Origin: Candidatus Bathyarchaeota archaeon
Lineage (GTDB): Archaea; Thermoproteota; Bathyarchaeia; Bathyarchaeales; DTEX01
Assembly: GCA_021162225.1 (NCBI GenBank)
Contig: JAGGZB010000193.1
Span: forward strand, 1 to 8,315
Length of the DNA: 8,315 nt
Direction: 5' to 3'
The notes beneath the pieces are model-generated. The model was not told the DNA's origin. It ran no database searches and saw only the letters and a list, made by a program, of their open reading frames with translations. This document shows, in pieces, positions 1 to 5,334 of the stretch (position 1 is its first letter; every line of letters starts with the position of its first letter). The position numbers were made by a program, and so were the translations under genes.

Positions 1-32
1 AAATAGATTATCTCAACTTTTTTATCATGCAA
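1..32 (-). CDS. Possible 5' end of an unrecognised gene, cut by the window edge
   Basis: An eight-base Shine-Dalgarno match (GAGGTGAT, at 41-48) stands exactly 8 bases before a TTG at 30-32. From there the frame is open to the edge and encodes MHDKKVEIIY plus a partial codon. The other two frames stop almost at once. The strength of the ribosome site is the main argument; ten residues are too few to recognise a family. It does not resemble the start of ribosomal protein S10, which often follows aEF1A in archaea. Confidence 0.4.
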   Translation of the reverse strand, partial: MHDKKVEIIY

Positions 33-40
33 TCTACATC

Positions 41-48
41 ATCACCTC
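41..48 (-). promoter_or_regulatory. Strong Shine-Dalgarno before a TTG start
   Basis: The minus strand reads GAGGTGAT, complementary to the archaeal 16S rRNA 3' end over all eight bases, with 8-base spacing to the TTG at 30-32. It overlaps two ATG codons that are too close to use and run into TAG at once. Confidence 0.5.
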
Positions 49-63
49 TTTACAAATGCTATG

Positions 64-74
64 AGAAAAAATAA
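64..74 (-). terminator. Possible T-tract terminator after aEF1A
   Basis: About 40 bases past the TAG at 110-112 the minus strand reads TTATTTTTTCT. Archaeal RNA polymerase terminates at T-rich tracts without needing a hairpin. Only one T6 tract is present and the next possible gene starts close behind, so read-through transcription is equally possible. Confidence 0.3.
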
Positions 75-109
75 GGATACGTTTGTTTTTGGTATCACTG
101 CATATTTTT

Positions 110-1411
110 CTATGCTTTTACAGTGATTTCTCTGACAATGCCGGCAGCGATCGTTGTTCCCATATCTCGTATGCCGTCTCTGCCTAGTTATAAAAAATCA
201 GTATAAGTTTCGATTGCTATTGGACGTAAAGGCTGGAACCTTACAAGAGCACTATCTCCAGTCTTGAGAAACGCTGGATTTTCTTCTATTGTCTGCCCAG
301 TACGTGGATCGATCTTCTTTATTAGCTCAGCAAATCTGCAGGCAACCTGTGCTGTGTGAGCATGGAGAACCGGAGTATACCCAGCAGCTATAGCCGTTGG
401 GTGATGAATCACGATTATCTGTCCTATGAATTCTTTGGCAACGGTTGGCGGATTATCTACAGGACCAGCGACATCGCCTCTTCTTATATCCTTCTTTGAT
501 ACTCCTCTAACATTGAAGCCGATGTTGTCTCCAGGTTCAGCCTTCGGTATCCTCACATGATGAGTCTCGATAGACTTTACCTCGCCTACTTTCTTCGCCG
601 GCATAAAGATTATTTTGTCACCTTCCTTTAGAACTCCCGTTTCGACGCGGCCTACTGGAACTGTTCCAACACCGGTGATTGTGTAGACATCCTGTATTGG
701 AATTCGCAGAGGCTTGTCAATTGGTTTGGGAGGTACCTCGAATGAGTCTAGAGCTTCATACAATGTCGGCCCCTTGTACCATGGCATTTTATCACTCTTC
801 TTTACTAGGTTGTCTCCAGTCCATCCCGATGTAGGAACAAAGTGGATCTTATCAACGTTGTAGCCAACCAGCTTGAGCATCCTAGATATCTCTTTTTTGA
901 TCTCCTCGTAGCGTTCTTGACTCCAGTTTACTGAAGGATCGTCCATCTTGTTTATCGCTACAACGAGCTGTTTTACTCCAAGAGTAAACGCTAGGAATGC
1001 ATGTTCTCTCGTTTGTCCTCCAGGACCTATACCAGCTTCGAATTCTCCCTTCTTCGCTGAAACAAAGAGTACAGCTGCATCTGCTTGGCTAGCCCCGGTG
1101 ATCATGTTTTTCACGAAGTCTCTGTGGCCAGGAGCATCGATTATTGTGAAGAAGAAGTGAGGCGTCTCAAATTTCAGGAATCGCAGATCTATCGTTAAGC
1201 CTCTTTCCCTCTCCTCCTTCAAAGAGTCAAGGACCCATGCGTACTTGAAGGTTTCTTTACCTAGCCTCGCAGCTTCTTCTTCGTATTGCCTGATCGTTCT
1301 TTCATCTATTGCCCCTGCCAGATATAGTAGATGGCCCATTGTTGTGGATTTTCCGTGATCCACATGTCCAATGACCACTAGGTTCAGATGAGGCTTTTCT
1401 CCCTTGCTCAT
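110..1411 (-). CDS. tuf: Translation elongation factor 1-alpha (aEF1A), interrupted by an in-frame TAA
   Basis: This GTPase delivers aminoacyl-tRNA to the ribosomal A site. Visible motifs are the P-loop GHVDHGKST (residues 15-23), DAPGHRD (92-98), NKMD (154-157) and SGW (195-197), followed by beta-barrel domains 2 and 3. The ATG at 1409-1411 is set by a GGAGGA Shine-Dalgarno 6-7 bases upstream. A TAA at 188-190 ends the continuous frame after 407 residues. The same frame then gives 25 more codons, with LGR, IRDMGTT, IAAGIVREI and a TAG at 110-112, which is the conserved C-terminal strand region of the family. Counting through the stop gives 433 positions, a normal archaeal length. The local sequence ETYTDFL-stop-LGRDGIRDMG replaces the usual F-P-x-LGR-F-A-IRDMG. 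Without the tail, domain 3 would probably not fold. The identification is certain; whether the stop is real, read through, or an assembly error is open. Confidence 0.97.
188..190 (-). other. In-frame TAA inside aEF1A
   Basis: On the coding strand the context is GAT TTT TTA TAA CTA GGC AGA. The codon sits where related proteins have P, E or Q just before the invariant LGR. Codons on both sides are in register with the family, so no single insertion or deletion removes the stop without destroying the tail. One or more substitutions, or decoding of TAA, are required. Confidence 0.95.
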
Positions 1412-1417
1412 TTTTTA

Positions 1418-1423
1418 TCCTCC
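1418..1423 (-). promoter_or_regulatory. Shine-Dalgarno of aEF1A
   Basis: The minus strand reads GGAGGATAAAAAATG. The GGAGGA core complements the archaeal 16S rRNA tail and lies at normal spacing from the ATG, so it fixes the start. Confidence 0.85.
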
Positions 1424-1475
1424 AGTTTAATTCCATCCTTTTTATTGAGATTCGGTTAAACATCAGCTCAATCCG

Positions 1476-1487
1476 TTATTTTAAGTT
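1476..1487 (-). promoter_or_regulatory. Probable TATA box of aEF1A
   Basis: The minus strand reads AACTTAAAATAA, an AT-rich archaeal TATA-like element about 70 bases upstream of the ATG. It would place transcription start near 1456 and leave a leader of about 45 bases carrying the Shine-Dalgarno. Position and composition are the only support. Confidence 0.4.
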
Positions 1488-1578
1488 ATCGCTGAGTGAA
1501 ACTAACGTGCAAAAACATTTTCCTCAGAAAATAAGATCGTATCCTCTTTCCTTCCTTAGCTATAAAGAGTTGAATTGT

Positions 1579-2238
1579 TTATTTTCGGATATTAGAGGAT
1601 TTCTTCTTCTTGAATATCTGTGTTATGACTGTTCCGCTAGGTATTAGAATCTCTTCTTCTCCAGTATCTAGAACGAGATGCATCAGTCGGATTTCCTTAA
1701 CTCTTCCCGTCTGACCAGCTATGGTTACGACATCTCCGTAAGAGAATGGTCGCATAATGAGAAGAAAGACTCCGGCGATTACATGCGTCAAAACCGTTTG
1801 AGAAGCAAATCCTATAACCATCCCTCCGAAGGAACCCATTGTCAGTGCCGCAGCCGGGCTTACGTTAAACATCGATCCGACCAATCCTAGCAACAACGCT
1901 ATTCCAGAGATTTTCGTTATACTTTTAATCGTCGCAGCTGTTGGATGATCAGAAACTCTTAAGGCGTAAGCGTAGACTATCATGCATATTGCATTGAGTG
2001 CGTAGTATCCGAATATAAAGACAAGTGCTGCCCGTGCATATATGAGAAACGGTTTTAAGACTGTGAGGTGCTCTTTATAAGGCTGCAAAAATGACGGAAT
2101 CTCCGTGAACGGGGCTTCTCCAAACACAAAATTGATGAACGAGAGAGAAATTATAAGAATCATTATGTAAAAAGCGGTCTTGAAGCCTCCTCTCCGTATA
2201 CTTCGAACCTTCTCACTTATGTTATTCACACTTAACAT
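1579..2238 (-). CDS. Small mechanosensitive channel of the MscS family
   Basis: This is a 219-residue membrane protein, probably a pressure-relief or small-conductance ion channel. Hydrophobic segments lie at about 22-40, 66-93 and 104-124. They are followed by the pore-lining MscS helix at about 129-161, rich in Ala and Gly (GSFGGMVIGFASQ). The MscS signature then follows: RPFSYGDVVTI (163-173), GRVKEI (178-183) and an I-P-S near 199-201 where many relatives have I-P-N. The protein ends just after this beta domain, so the large cytoplasmic alpha/beta cage of E. coli MscS is missing. The ATG is supported by AAGGTG eight bases upstream, and the stop is TAA. The gene lies between the CBS gene and aEF1A with gaps of over 100 bases on both sides, so it may be transcribed alone. 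The family call is firm; the stimulus it senses is not known. Confidence 0.88.
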   Translation of the reverse strand: MLSVNNISEKVRSIRRGGFKTAFYIMILIISLSFINFVFGEAPFTEIPSFLQPYKEHLTVLKPFLIYARAALVFIFGYYALNAICMIVYAYALRVSDHPTAATIKSITKISGIALLLGLVGSMFNVSPAAALTMGSFGGMVIGFASQTVLTHVIAGVFLLIMRPFSYGDVVTIAGQTGRVKEIRLMHLVLDTGEEEILIPSGTVITQIFKKKKSSNIRK

Positions 2239-2246
2239 TTTGATGG

Positions 2247-2252
2247 CACCTT
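2247..2252 (-). promoter_or_regulatory. Shine-Dalgarno of the MscS-type channel gene
   Basis: The minus strand reads AAGGTG followed by 8 bases and ATG, which supports the annotated start at 2238. Confidence 0.65.
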
Positions 2253-2274
2253 GATATTATGGAAGAAGAACGCG

Positions 2275-2286
2275 TAAATAATACTT
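2275..2286 (-). promoter_or_regulatory. Possible TATA element of the channel gene
   Basis: The minus strand reads AAGTATTATTTA about 42 bases before the ATG. It would give a leader of roughly 15-20 bases including the Shine-Dalgarno. This is weak and based on base composition and position. The rest of the 128-base gap between the CBS and channel genes shows nothing recognisable. Confidence 0.25.
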
Positions 2287-2366
2287 ATGAAAGATCATAA
2301 GACGCTAAATTAAGGCTTAACCGAAAAAGATGTAATGGTGTGTAAACTGATTCAACAATCTTCTCG

Positions 2367-2798
2367 CTAGGCCATGAAGAATGCATACTTTAGAATCTTG
2401 CGTACTTCGCTTTCGACGTATCCCTCAAGGTTTCTTGCAATATCAAGGGCCGAGATGACGCCGTAAAGAATACCTTTTCTTACAACAGCTAATCTTCGAA
2501 TTTTATGTTTCTCCATAATCTTCGCGGCTGTTACTAAATCTGCGTCTGGGTCAACCTCGATTAATGGAGTAGACATTACCTCTCCGACTTTAACTTTTCT
2601 TGGATTAAGCCCCTTCGCAACAACCTTATAAGTGACGTCTCTTTCAGTCACCATTCCAATCGGCCTACATTGCCTAAGAACTATCACACAGCCTTTCCCT
2701 TTCTCGCTCATTTTAGCCGCCGCTTCAGCGACGGGGGCATTCTCATCGACCGTAACGATCTCTTCATCCATGGCTTCTGATACTTTCAAAATCTCCAC
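2367..2798 (-). CDS. Protein of two CBS domains
   Basis: This small soluble protein of about 140 residues consists of two CBS repeats and nothing else. Repeat 1 is at about 5-60, with KVSEAM, IVTVDENAPVAEAA and GMVTERDV. Repeat 2 is at about 70-125, with KVGEVM, IEVDPDADLVTAAKIM and GVISALDI. CBS pairs form a Bateman module that binds adenine nucleotides or SAM and signals energy or cofactor state to a partner. No catalytic domain is attached, so the partner is unknown. The longest open frame starts with GTG at 2796-2798. A TTG three codons later (2787-2789) gives MKVSEAM and sits behind GGTGGAG at better spacing, so the true start may be there. The stop is TAG. A convincing TATA element lies upstream, so it is probably expressed separately from the SIS gene. 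Confidence 0.9.
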   Translation of the reverse strand: MEILKVSEAMDEEIVTVDENAPVAEAAAKMSEKGKGCVIVLRQCRPIGMVTERDVTYKVVAKGLNPRKVKVGEVMSTPLIEVDPDADLVTAAKIMEKHKIRRLAVVRKGILYGVISALDIARNLEGYVESEVRKILKYAFFMA

Positions 2799-2872
2799 CG
2801 CAATATTTGCTTCCTCAACAGGATTGATTATGTTTTAGAAAAAATAAAATATTCGCTCCTTATCGCCATCAC

Positions 2873-2880
2873 TTTTTATA
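2873..2880 (-). promoter_or_regulatory. TATA box of the CBS gene
   Basis: The minus strand reads GGTATAAAAAGTG, a near-consensus archaeal TATA box in the gap between the SIS and CBS genes. Transcription would start near 2850 with a leader of about 50-60 bases. Confidence 0.45.
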
Positions 2881-2924
2881 CCAAGCTAGTGATTCTCTGT
2901 GCATCCTTAATTAAGTGTTCCCTT

Positions 2925-4004
2925 TTATCTCACTACCTTCGTAAGTTTCTCTGGTTTATCTGGATTCAGGCCCTTAGATACCGATGTGTAATATGCAAAT
3001 AGTTGAAGCGGAAGAACGTATGGAAGTGGAGAGAATGGTTGCGGTATGCCTTCTGGAAGGAGAAATGCTTCGTCAACATCGTTAACTAGTTGTTCAACCT
3101 TATGACTCTTCTCGGATATCATGATGACCGATGCGCCGAATCTTTTGAAGCTTCGACTGAGCTTAACCGTATCCTCAACCTCATCCGGTGAGGCTATCAT
3201 TACTACTATAGTTTCCTCGTCAACGAGTCTTATCGGACCGTGGAGAAATTCTCTAGTTGCAAATCCTTCAGAGAAAATCTTGCATGTTTCTTTCAGCTTT
3301 AGTGCTCCCTCTAGAGCCGTAACATAATTTGGACCGCTCCCCAGCAGGAAAACAGCGTTCTTATCCTTAAACTTATCCGCCGTCTCCTGAACTTTGCTTT
3401 TCAAAGATTCCAAAGCATACTCAACGATTCGAGGAGCCTCATAGAGACTCTCTTCCATTTCTGAGATACCATGATTCTTCCCCTTCTCCAAGGCAAGACT
3501 TACCGAAAACATATACATAGCCATAAGCTGCGCCACGTAAGTTTTAGTAGCCGGGATTGCAAGTTCCTTGCCTGACCTCGGAAAGATACAGAAATTAGCC
3601 TTCTTCGCAAGTGTGCTATCCGATGTATTAGTGACTGCAAGCAGCTTAATACCTCTTTGCAAGGCGACATCGGCAGCTCTAATCACGTCCGAGCTCTCCC
3701 CTGACTGCGATATTGCCATCAAAAGGATCTTCCTAGAAATCTCCGAGGGAATCCATTGATGAAACTCAGATGCTGGCAACGTTGAGGCTATGATCTTAGC
3801 CAAATTTGACAGAGCATATTGACTTGCAAGTCCGGCGTGATAGCTTGTCCCGCTACCTGTAATATATATCATATCATAATCTTCAGAAATAATCTTTGAG
3901 GATAATTCCCGTAGTCTATCGCGTTCTAATCTTATCGTATTTCTTAATACCTCAGGCTCCTCAAATATCTCCTTTAGCATATGATGTGGATAATTTTCCA
4001 GCAT
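2925..4004 (-). CDS. Stand-alone double-SIS sugar-phosphate isomerase/deaminase (GlmS C-terminal-like)
   Basis: The protein matches the isomerase half of glucosamine-6-phosphate synthase but lacks the N-terminal glutaminase domain. Seen, numbered from a GTG at 4013: the linker MLKEIFEEPEVLRNTI (12-27), phosphosugar loop GSGTSYHAG (53-61), SQSGESSD (102-109), TKTYVAQL (156-163), EGALKLKE (235-242), HGP (258-260) and the tail LPLQLFAYY...GLNPDKPEKLTKVV. E242, H258 and K359 correspond to catalytic Glu488, His504 and Lys603 of E. coli GlmS. The protein should therefore interconvert fructose-6-P and glucosamine-6-P, using free ammonia or acting as a deaminase. The REFLHGP context resembles GlmD/AgaS-type deaminases as much as GlmS (inference). 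GAGGTG at 4011-4016 contains the GTG and points to the ATG at 4002-4004 as start. The gene is 40 bases behind TBP with no TATA between, so they are probably co-transcribed. Confidence 0.9.
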   Translation of the reverse strand: MLENYPHHMLKEIFEEPEVLRNTIRLERDRLRELSSKIISEDYDMIYITGSGTSYHAGLASQYALSNLAKIIASTLPASEFHQWIPSEISRKILLMAISQSGESSDVIRAADVALQRGIKLLAVTNTSDSTLAKKANFCIFPRSGKELAIPATKTYVAQLMAMYMFSVSLALEKGKNHGISEMEESLYEAPRIVEYALESLKSKVQETADKFKDKNAVFLLGSGPNYVTALEGALKLKETCKIFSEGFATREFLHGPIRLVDEETIVVMIASPDEVEDTVKLSRSFKRFGASVIMISEKSHKVEQLVNDVDEAFLLPEGIPQPFSPLPYVLPLQLFAYYTSVSKGLNPDKPEKLTKVVR

Positions 4005-4010
4005 CATCGA

Positions 4011-4016
4011 CACCTC
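4011..4016 (-). promoter_or_regulatory. Shine-Dalgarno that decides the SIS gene start
   Basis: The minus strand reads GAGGTGTCGATGATG. The GTG of the longest frame is itself part of the ribosome site, so initiation belongs to one of the two following ATGs. The second, at 4002-4004, has six-base spacing and is preferred. Confidence 0.7.
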
Positions 4017-4044
4017 GTAAATCTAGATTTGACTACTAAATTAT

Positions 4045-4602
4045 CTAGTAATATATAAGTCCTTCTTCTTCAAGTCGTTTATGAAGCTTTTCAACTGCGG
4101 CGTATACATCCTCCTCTTTTTTAGCACCAGTACATACGAGCTTTCCGCTGGCAAATAAAAGAATAACCACTTTAGGATCGTCCATACGATATATTAGTCC
4201 AGGAAACTGTTCAGGCTCATACATGGTTTTCCCAAGAGTAAAAGCCGCCTGTTCGAGATCTATCATTCCGAAGAGATTGGCCGACGCTACAATATTCTGA
4301 ATCTTTAGTTCAGGCTTACCCACAATCACAATTCCGCTTCTCTTCAGCTCCTCAATAACCTTCATTACGGCTCCACGGGCTTCTCTTTCCGACTTTGCCC
4401 CGGTACAAACCATCTTTCCTGAGTTGAAGATTAACGTGGCGGTTTTAGGCTTTTTTAATCTAAAAACAAGCCCGGGGAACTGTTCTGGATGATACTCAAC
4501 TCCTGGATAGCTCTTTACAACAGAATTCAGATCTATTCTCTGATTTAGAGTTGCAGATGCAACTACATTCTCTATTCTAATCTGAGCTTTAACCCTTGGC
4601 AT
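4045..4602 (-). CDS. tbp: TATA-box binding protein (TBP)
   Basis: This general transcription factor binds and bends the TATA box, recruiting TFB and RNA polymerase. The 185 residues are a tandem of two saddle halves. The first half has EQFPGLVFRL...LIFNSGKMVCTGAK and the second EQFPGLIYRM...LLFASGKLVCTGAK, an obvious internal duplication at protein level. The four DNA-kinking phenylalanines appear as F42, F59, F133 and F150. Length is that of a typical archaeal TBP, without the acidic C-terminal tail seen in some lineages; it ends EEEGLIYY. The ATG is backed by AGGTGA four bases upstream, and the stop is TAG. The gene has its own clear TATA element, so it could be subject to feedback by its own product (inference). 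The SIS gene follows 40 bases downstream. Confidence 0.98.
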   Translation of the reverse strand: MPRVKAQIRIENVVASATLNQRIDLNSVVKSYPGVEYHPEQFPGLVFRLKKPKTATLIFNSGKMVCTGAKSEREARGAVMKVIEELKRSGIVIVGKPELKIQNIVASANLFGMIDLEQAAFTLGKTMYEPEQFPGLIYRMDDPKVVILLFASGKLVCTGAKKEEDVYAAVEKLHKRLEEEGLIYY

Positions 4603-4606
4603 TACT

Positions 4607-4613
4607 TCACCTT
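4607..4613 (-). promoter_or_regulatory. Shine-Dalgarno of TBP
   Basis: The minus strand reads AAGGTGAAGTAATG, giving a good match at short spacing to the ATG at 4600-4602. Confidence 0.7.
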
Positions 4614-4646
4614 CTTCACTTAAACTAGCGATTAAAACACTTGTTC

Positions 4647-4655
4647 CTTATAAAG
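4647..4655 (-). promoter_or_regulatory. TATA box of TBP
   Basis: The minus strand reads CTTTATAAG, very close to the archaeal consensus, centred 49 bases before the ATG. Transcription start would be near 4625, leaving a leader of about 22 bases with the Shine-Dalgarno. A second AT-rich element (AAATATAAATGA, near 4669-4680) lies farther upstream and looks less well placed. Confidence 0.55.
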
Positions 4656-4706
4656 GATTTAAGTAGCATCATTTATATTTAATGGTTTTAAATGCCCTAT
4701 ACCTTC

Positions 4707-5285
4707 TCAACCTGTTTCATCTGATAGACACAGATATAAGAGTGCCGCGAGATCAGCCGCTAATAGAATTAGCCTTAAAGTGATAACGTATCCTCCAATA
4801 TTTATTTTTGTCTCATCCATGGCTCTCATAACAAAGCCTACTTTAGGAACTACCAAAATAACCTTCCCGATCACATAGTTCTCTGGAACCAGCCACCCAA
4901 ATAGTCTTAGATCATCCGCGGGATTATTGTCTCCCTTCGTGATAAAGTACCATTTCCCATCTTTCCAGATTTTCTTGATAGCTCGATGAACTATAGGAGG
5001 GCTCCGCGGATCGCTTGGATTATAAAAGACTATGATATCTCCATCATCTGGGCTTGCATGAATATCATCGGCTTTCAATCCTCCGCGTATTATAAGTAAA
5101 TCGCCAACCTTTAGGGTTGGCTCCATACTTTCTGAAATTGGAGTGTGGAAGGGAGTATTTGTCTGAAGAATGAAGGTAAGTGCCCATTCAAGCGCAAAAC
5201 TTCCGATAACAGCGAACAGGATGAGCAGTATAGCTTCAGATAGCCCCCTTCTTAAAGGGTTTTTGCCATTAGATTTCCCAGACAG
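4707..5285 (-). CDS. Signal peptidase I (archaeal Sec11-like), start codon unresolved
   Basis: This membrane serine protease removes signal peptides from exported proteins. The obvious ATG at 5124-5126 is only the Met of the active-site motif S-M-E-P-T-L. The nucleophile Ser is the codon just before it, so the gene must begin upstream. In that frame the sequence continues back through a membrane helix (EAILLILFAVIGSFALEWALTFIL) and a basic N-terminus (KNPLRRG), exactly as the family requires. Further motifs are VHR (catalytic His), KGDNNPADD (catalytic Asp region) and a C-terminal membrane segment (YVITLRLILLAADLAALLYL). The frame is open back to a TGA at 5340-5342 but contains no ATG, GTG or TTG before 5126. 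I placed the start at CTG 5283-5285, behind GGAGATG. The alternative is ATG 5267-5269 with a -1 shift at an A5 run. The gene follows TrmI closely and is probably in its operon. Identity is firm, the start is not. Confidence 0.9.
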   Translation of the reverse strand: MSGKSNGKNPLRRGLSEAILLILFAVIGSFALEWALTFILQTNTPFHTPISESMEPTLKVGDLLIIRGGLKADDIHASPDDGDIIVFYNPSDPRSPPIVHRAIKKIWKDGKWYFITKGDNNPADDLRLFGWLVPENYVIGKVILVVPKVGFVMRAMDETKINIGGYVITLRLILLAADLAALLYLCLSDETG

Positions 5286-5299
5286 TTTAAGCCATCTCC
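5286..5299 (-). promoter_or_regulatory. Possible Shine-Dalgarno before a CTG start of signal peptidase
   Basis: The minus strand reads GGAGATGGCTTAAACTG. GGAGATG differs by one base from GGAGGTG and sits seven bases before CTG. The ATG inside it leads at once to TAA (ATG GCT TAA). Confidence 0.35.
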
Positions 5300-5334
5300 A
5301 ATTATACCGATAAAAATTCTCCCGTATGCGAGAT

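Noticed and set aside
20..48. C/D-box guide RNA suggested by GTGATGA on the minus strand
   Set aside because: The match is part of a perfect Shine-Dalgarno, and no CTGA D box is visible before the window ends.
188..190. Pyrrolysine- or selenocysteine-type recoding in aEF1A
   Set aside because: Those systems use TAG and TGA; the codon here is TAA, and the expected residue is an ordinary P, E or Q.
948..1160. Plus-strand open frame inside aEF1A, and similar plus-strand frames at 1678-1890, 2632-2838, 3121-3327 and 3568-3759
   Set aside because: All lie antisense within or overlapping well-supported genes, are short, and have no recognisable domains. They are shadows of the minus-strand genes.
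188..1411. Global reassignment of TAA to a sense codon as the cause of the aEF1A interruption
   Set aside because: The MscS-type, SIS, TrmI and RNase J-like genes all end in TAA at family-appropriate positions, and the sequence after those stops has no family resemblance.
1486..1581. About 30 open codons in frame after the TAA of the MscS-type gene, like the aEF1A case
   Set aside because: The translated tail does not resemble the MscS C-terminal domain, and an open run of this length is expected fairly often by chance.
2906..2915. Palindrome CTTAATTAAG downstream of the SIS gene
   Set aside because: It is ten bases of pure AT core with no loop or T-tract, easily due to composition.
4045..4602. 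Internal repeat at the DNA level
   Set aside because: It is the ordinary two-fold duplication of the TBP fold, not a mobile or tandem repeat.
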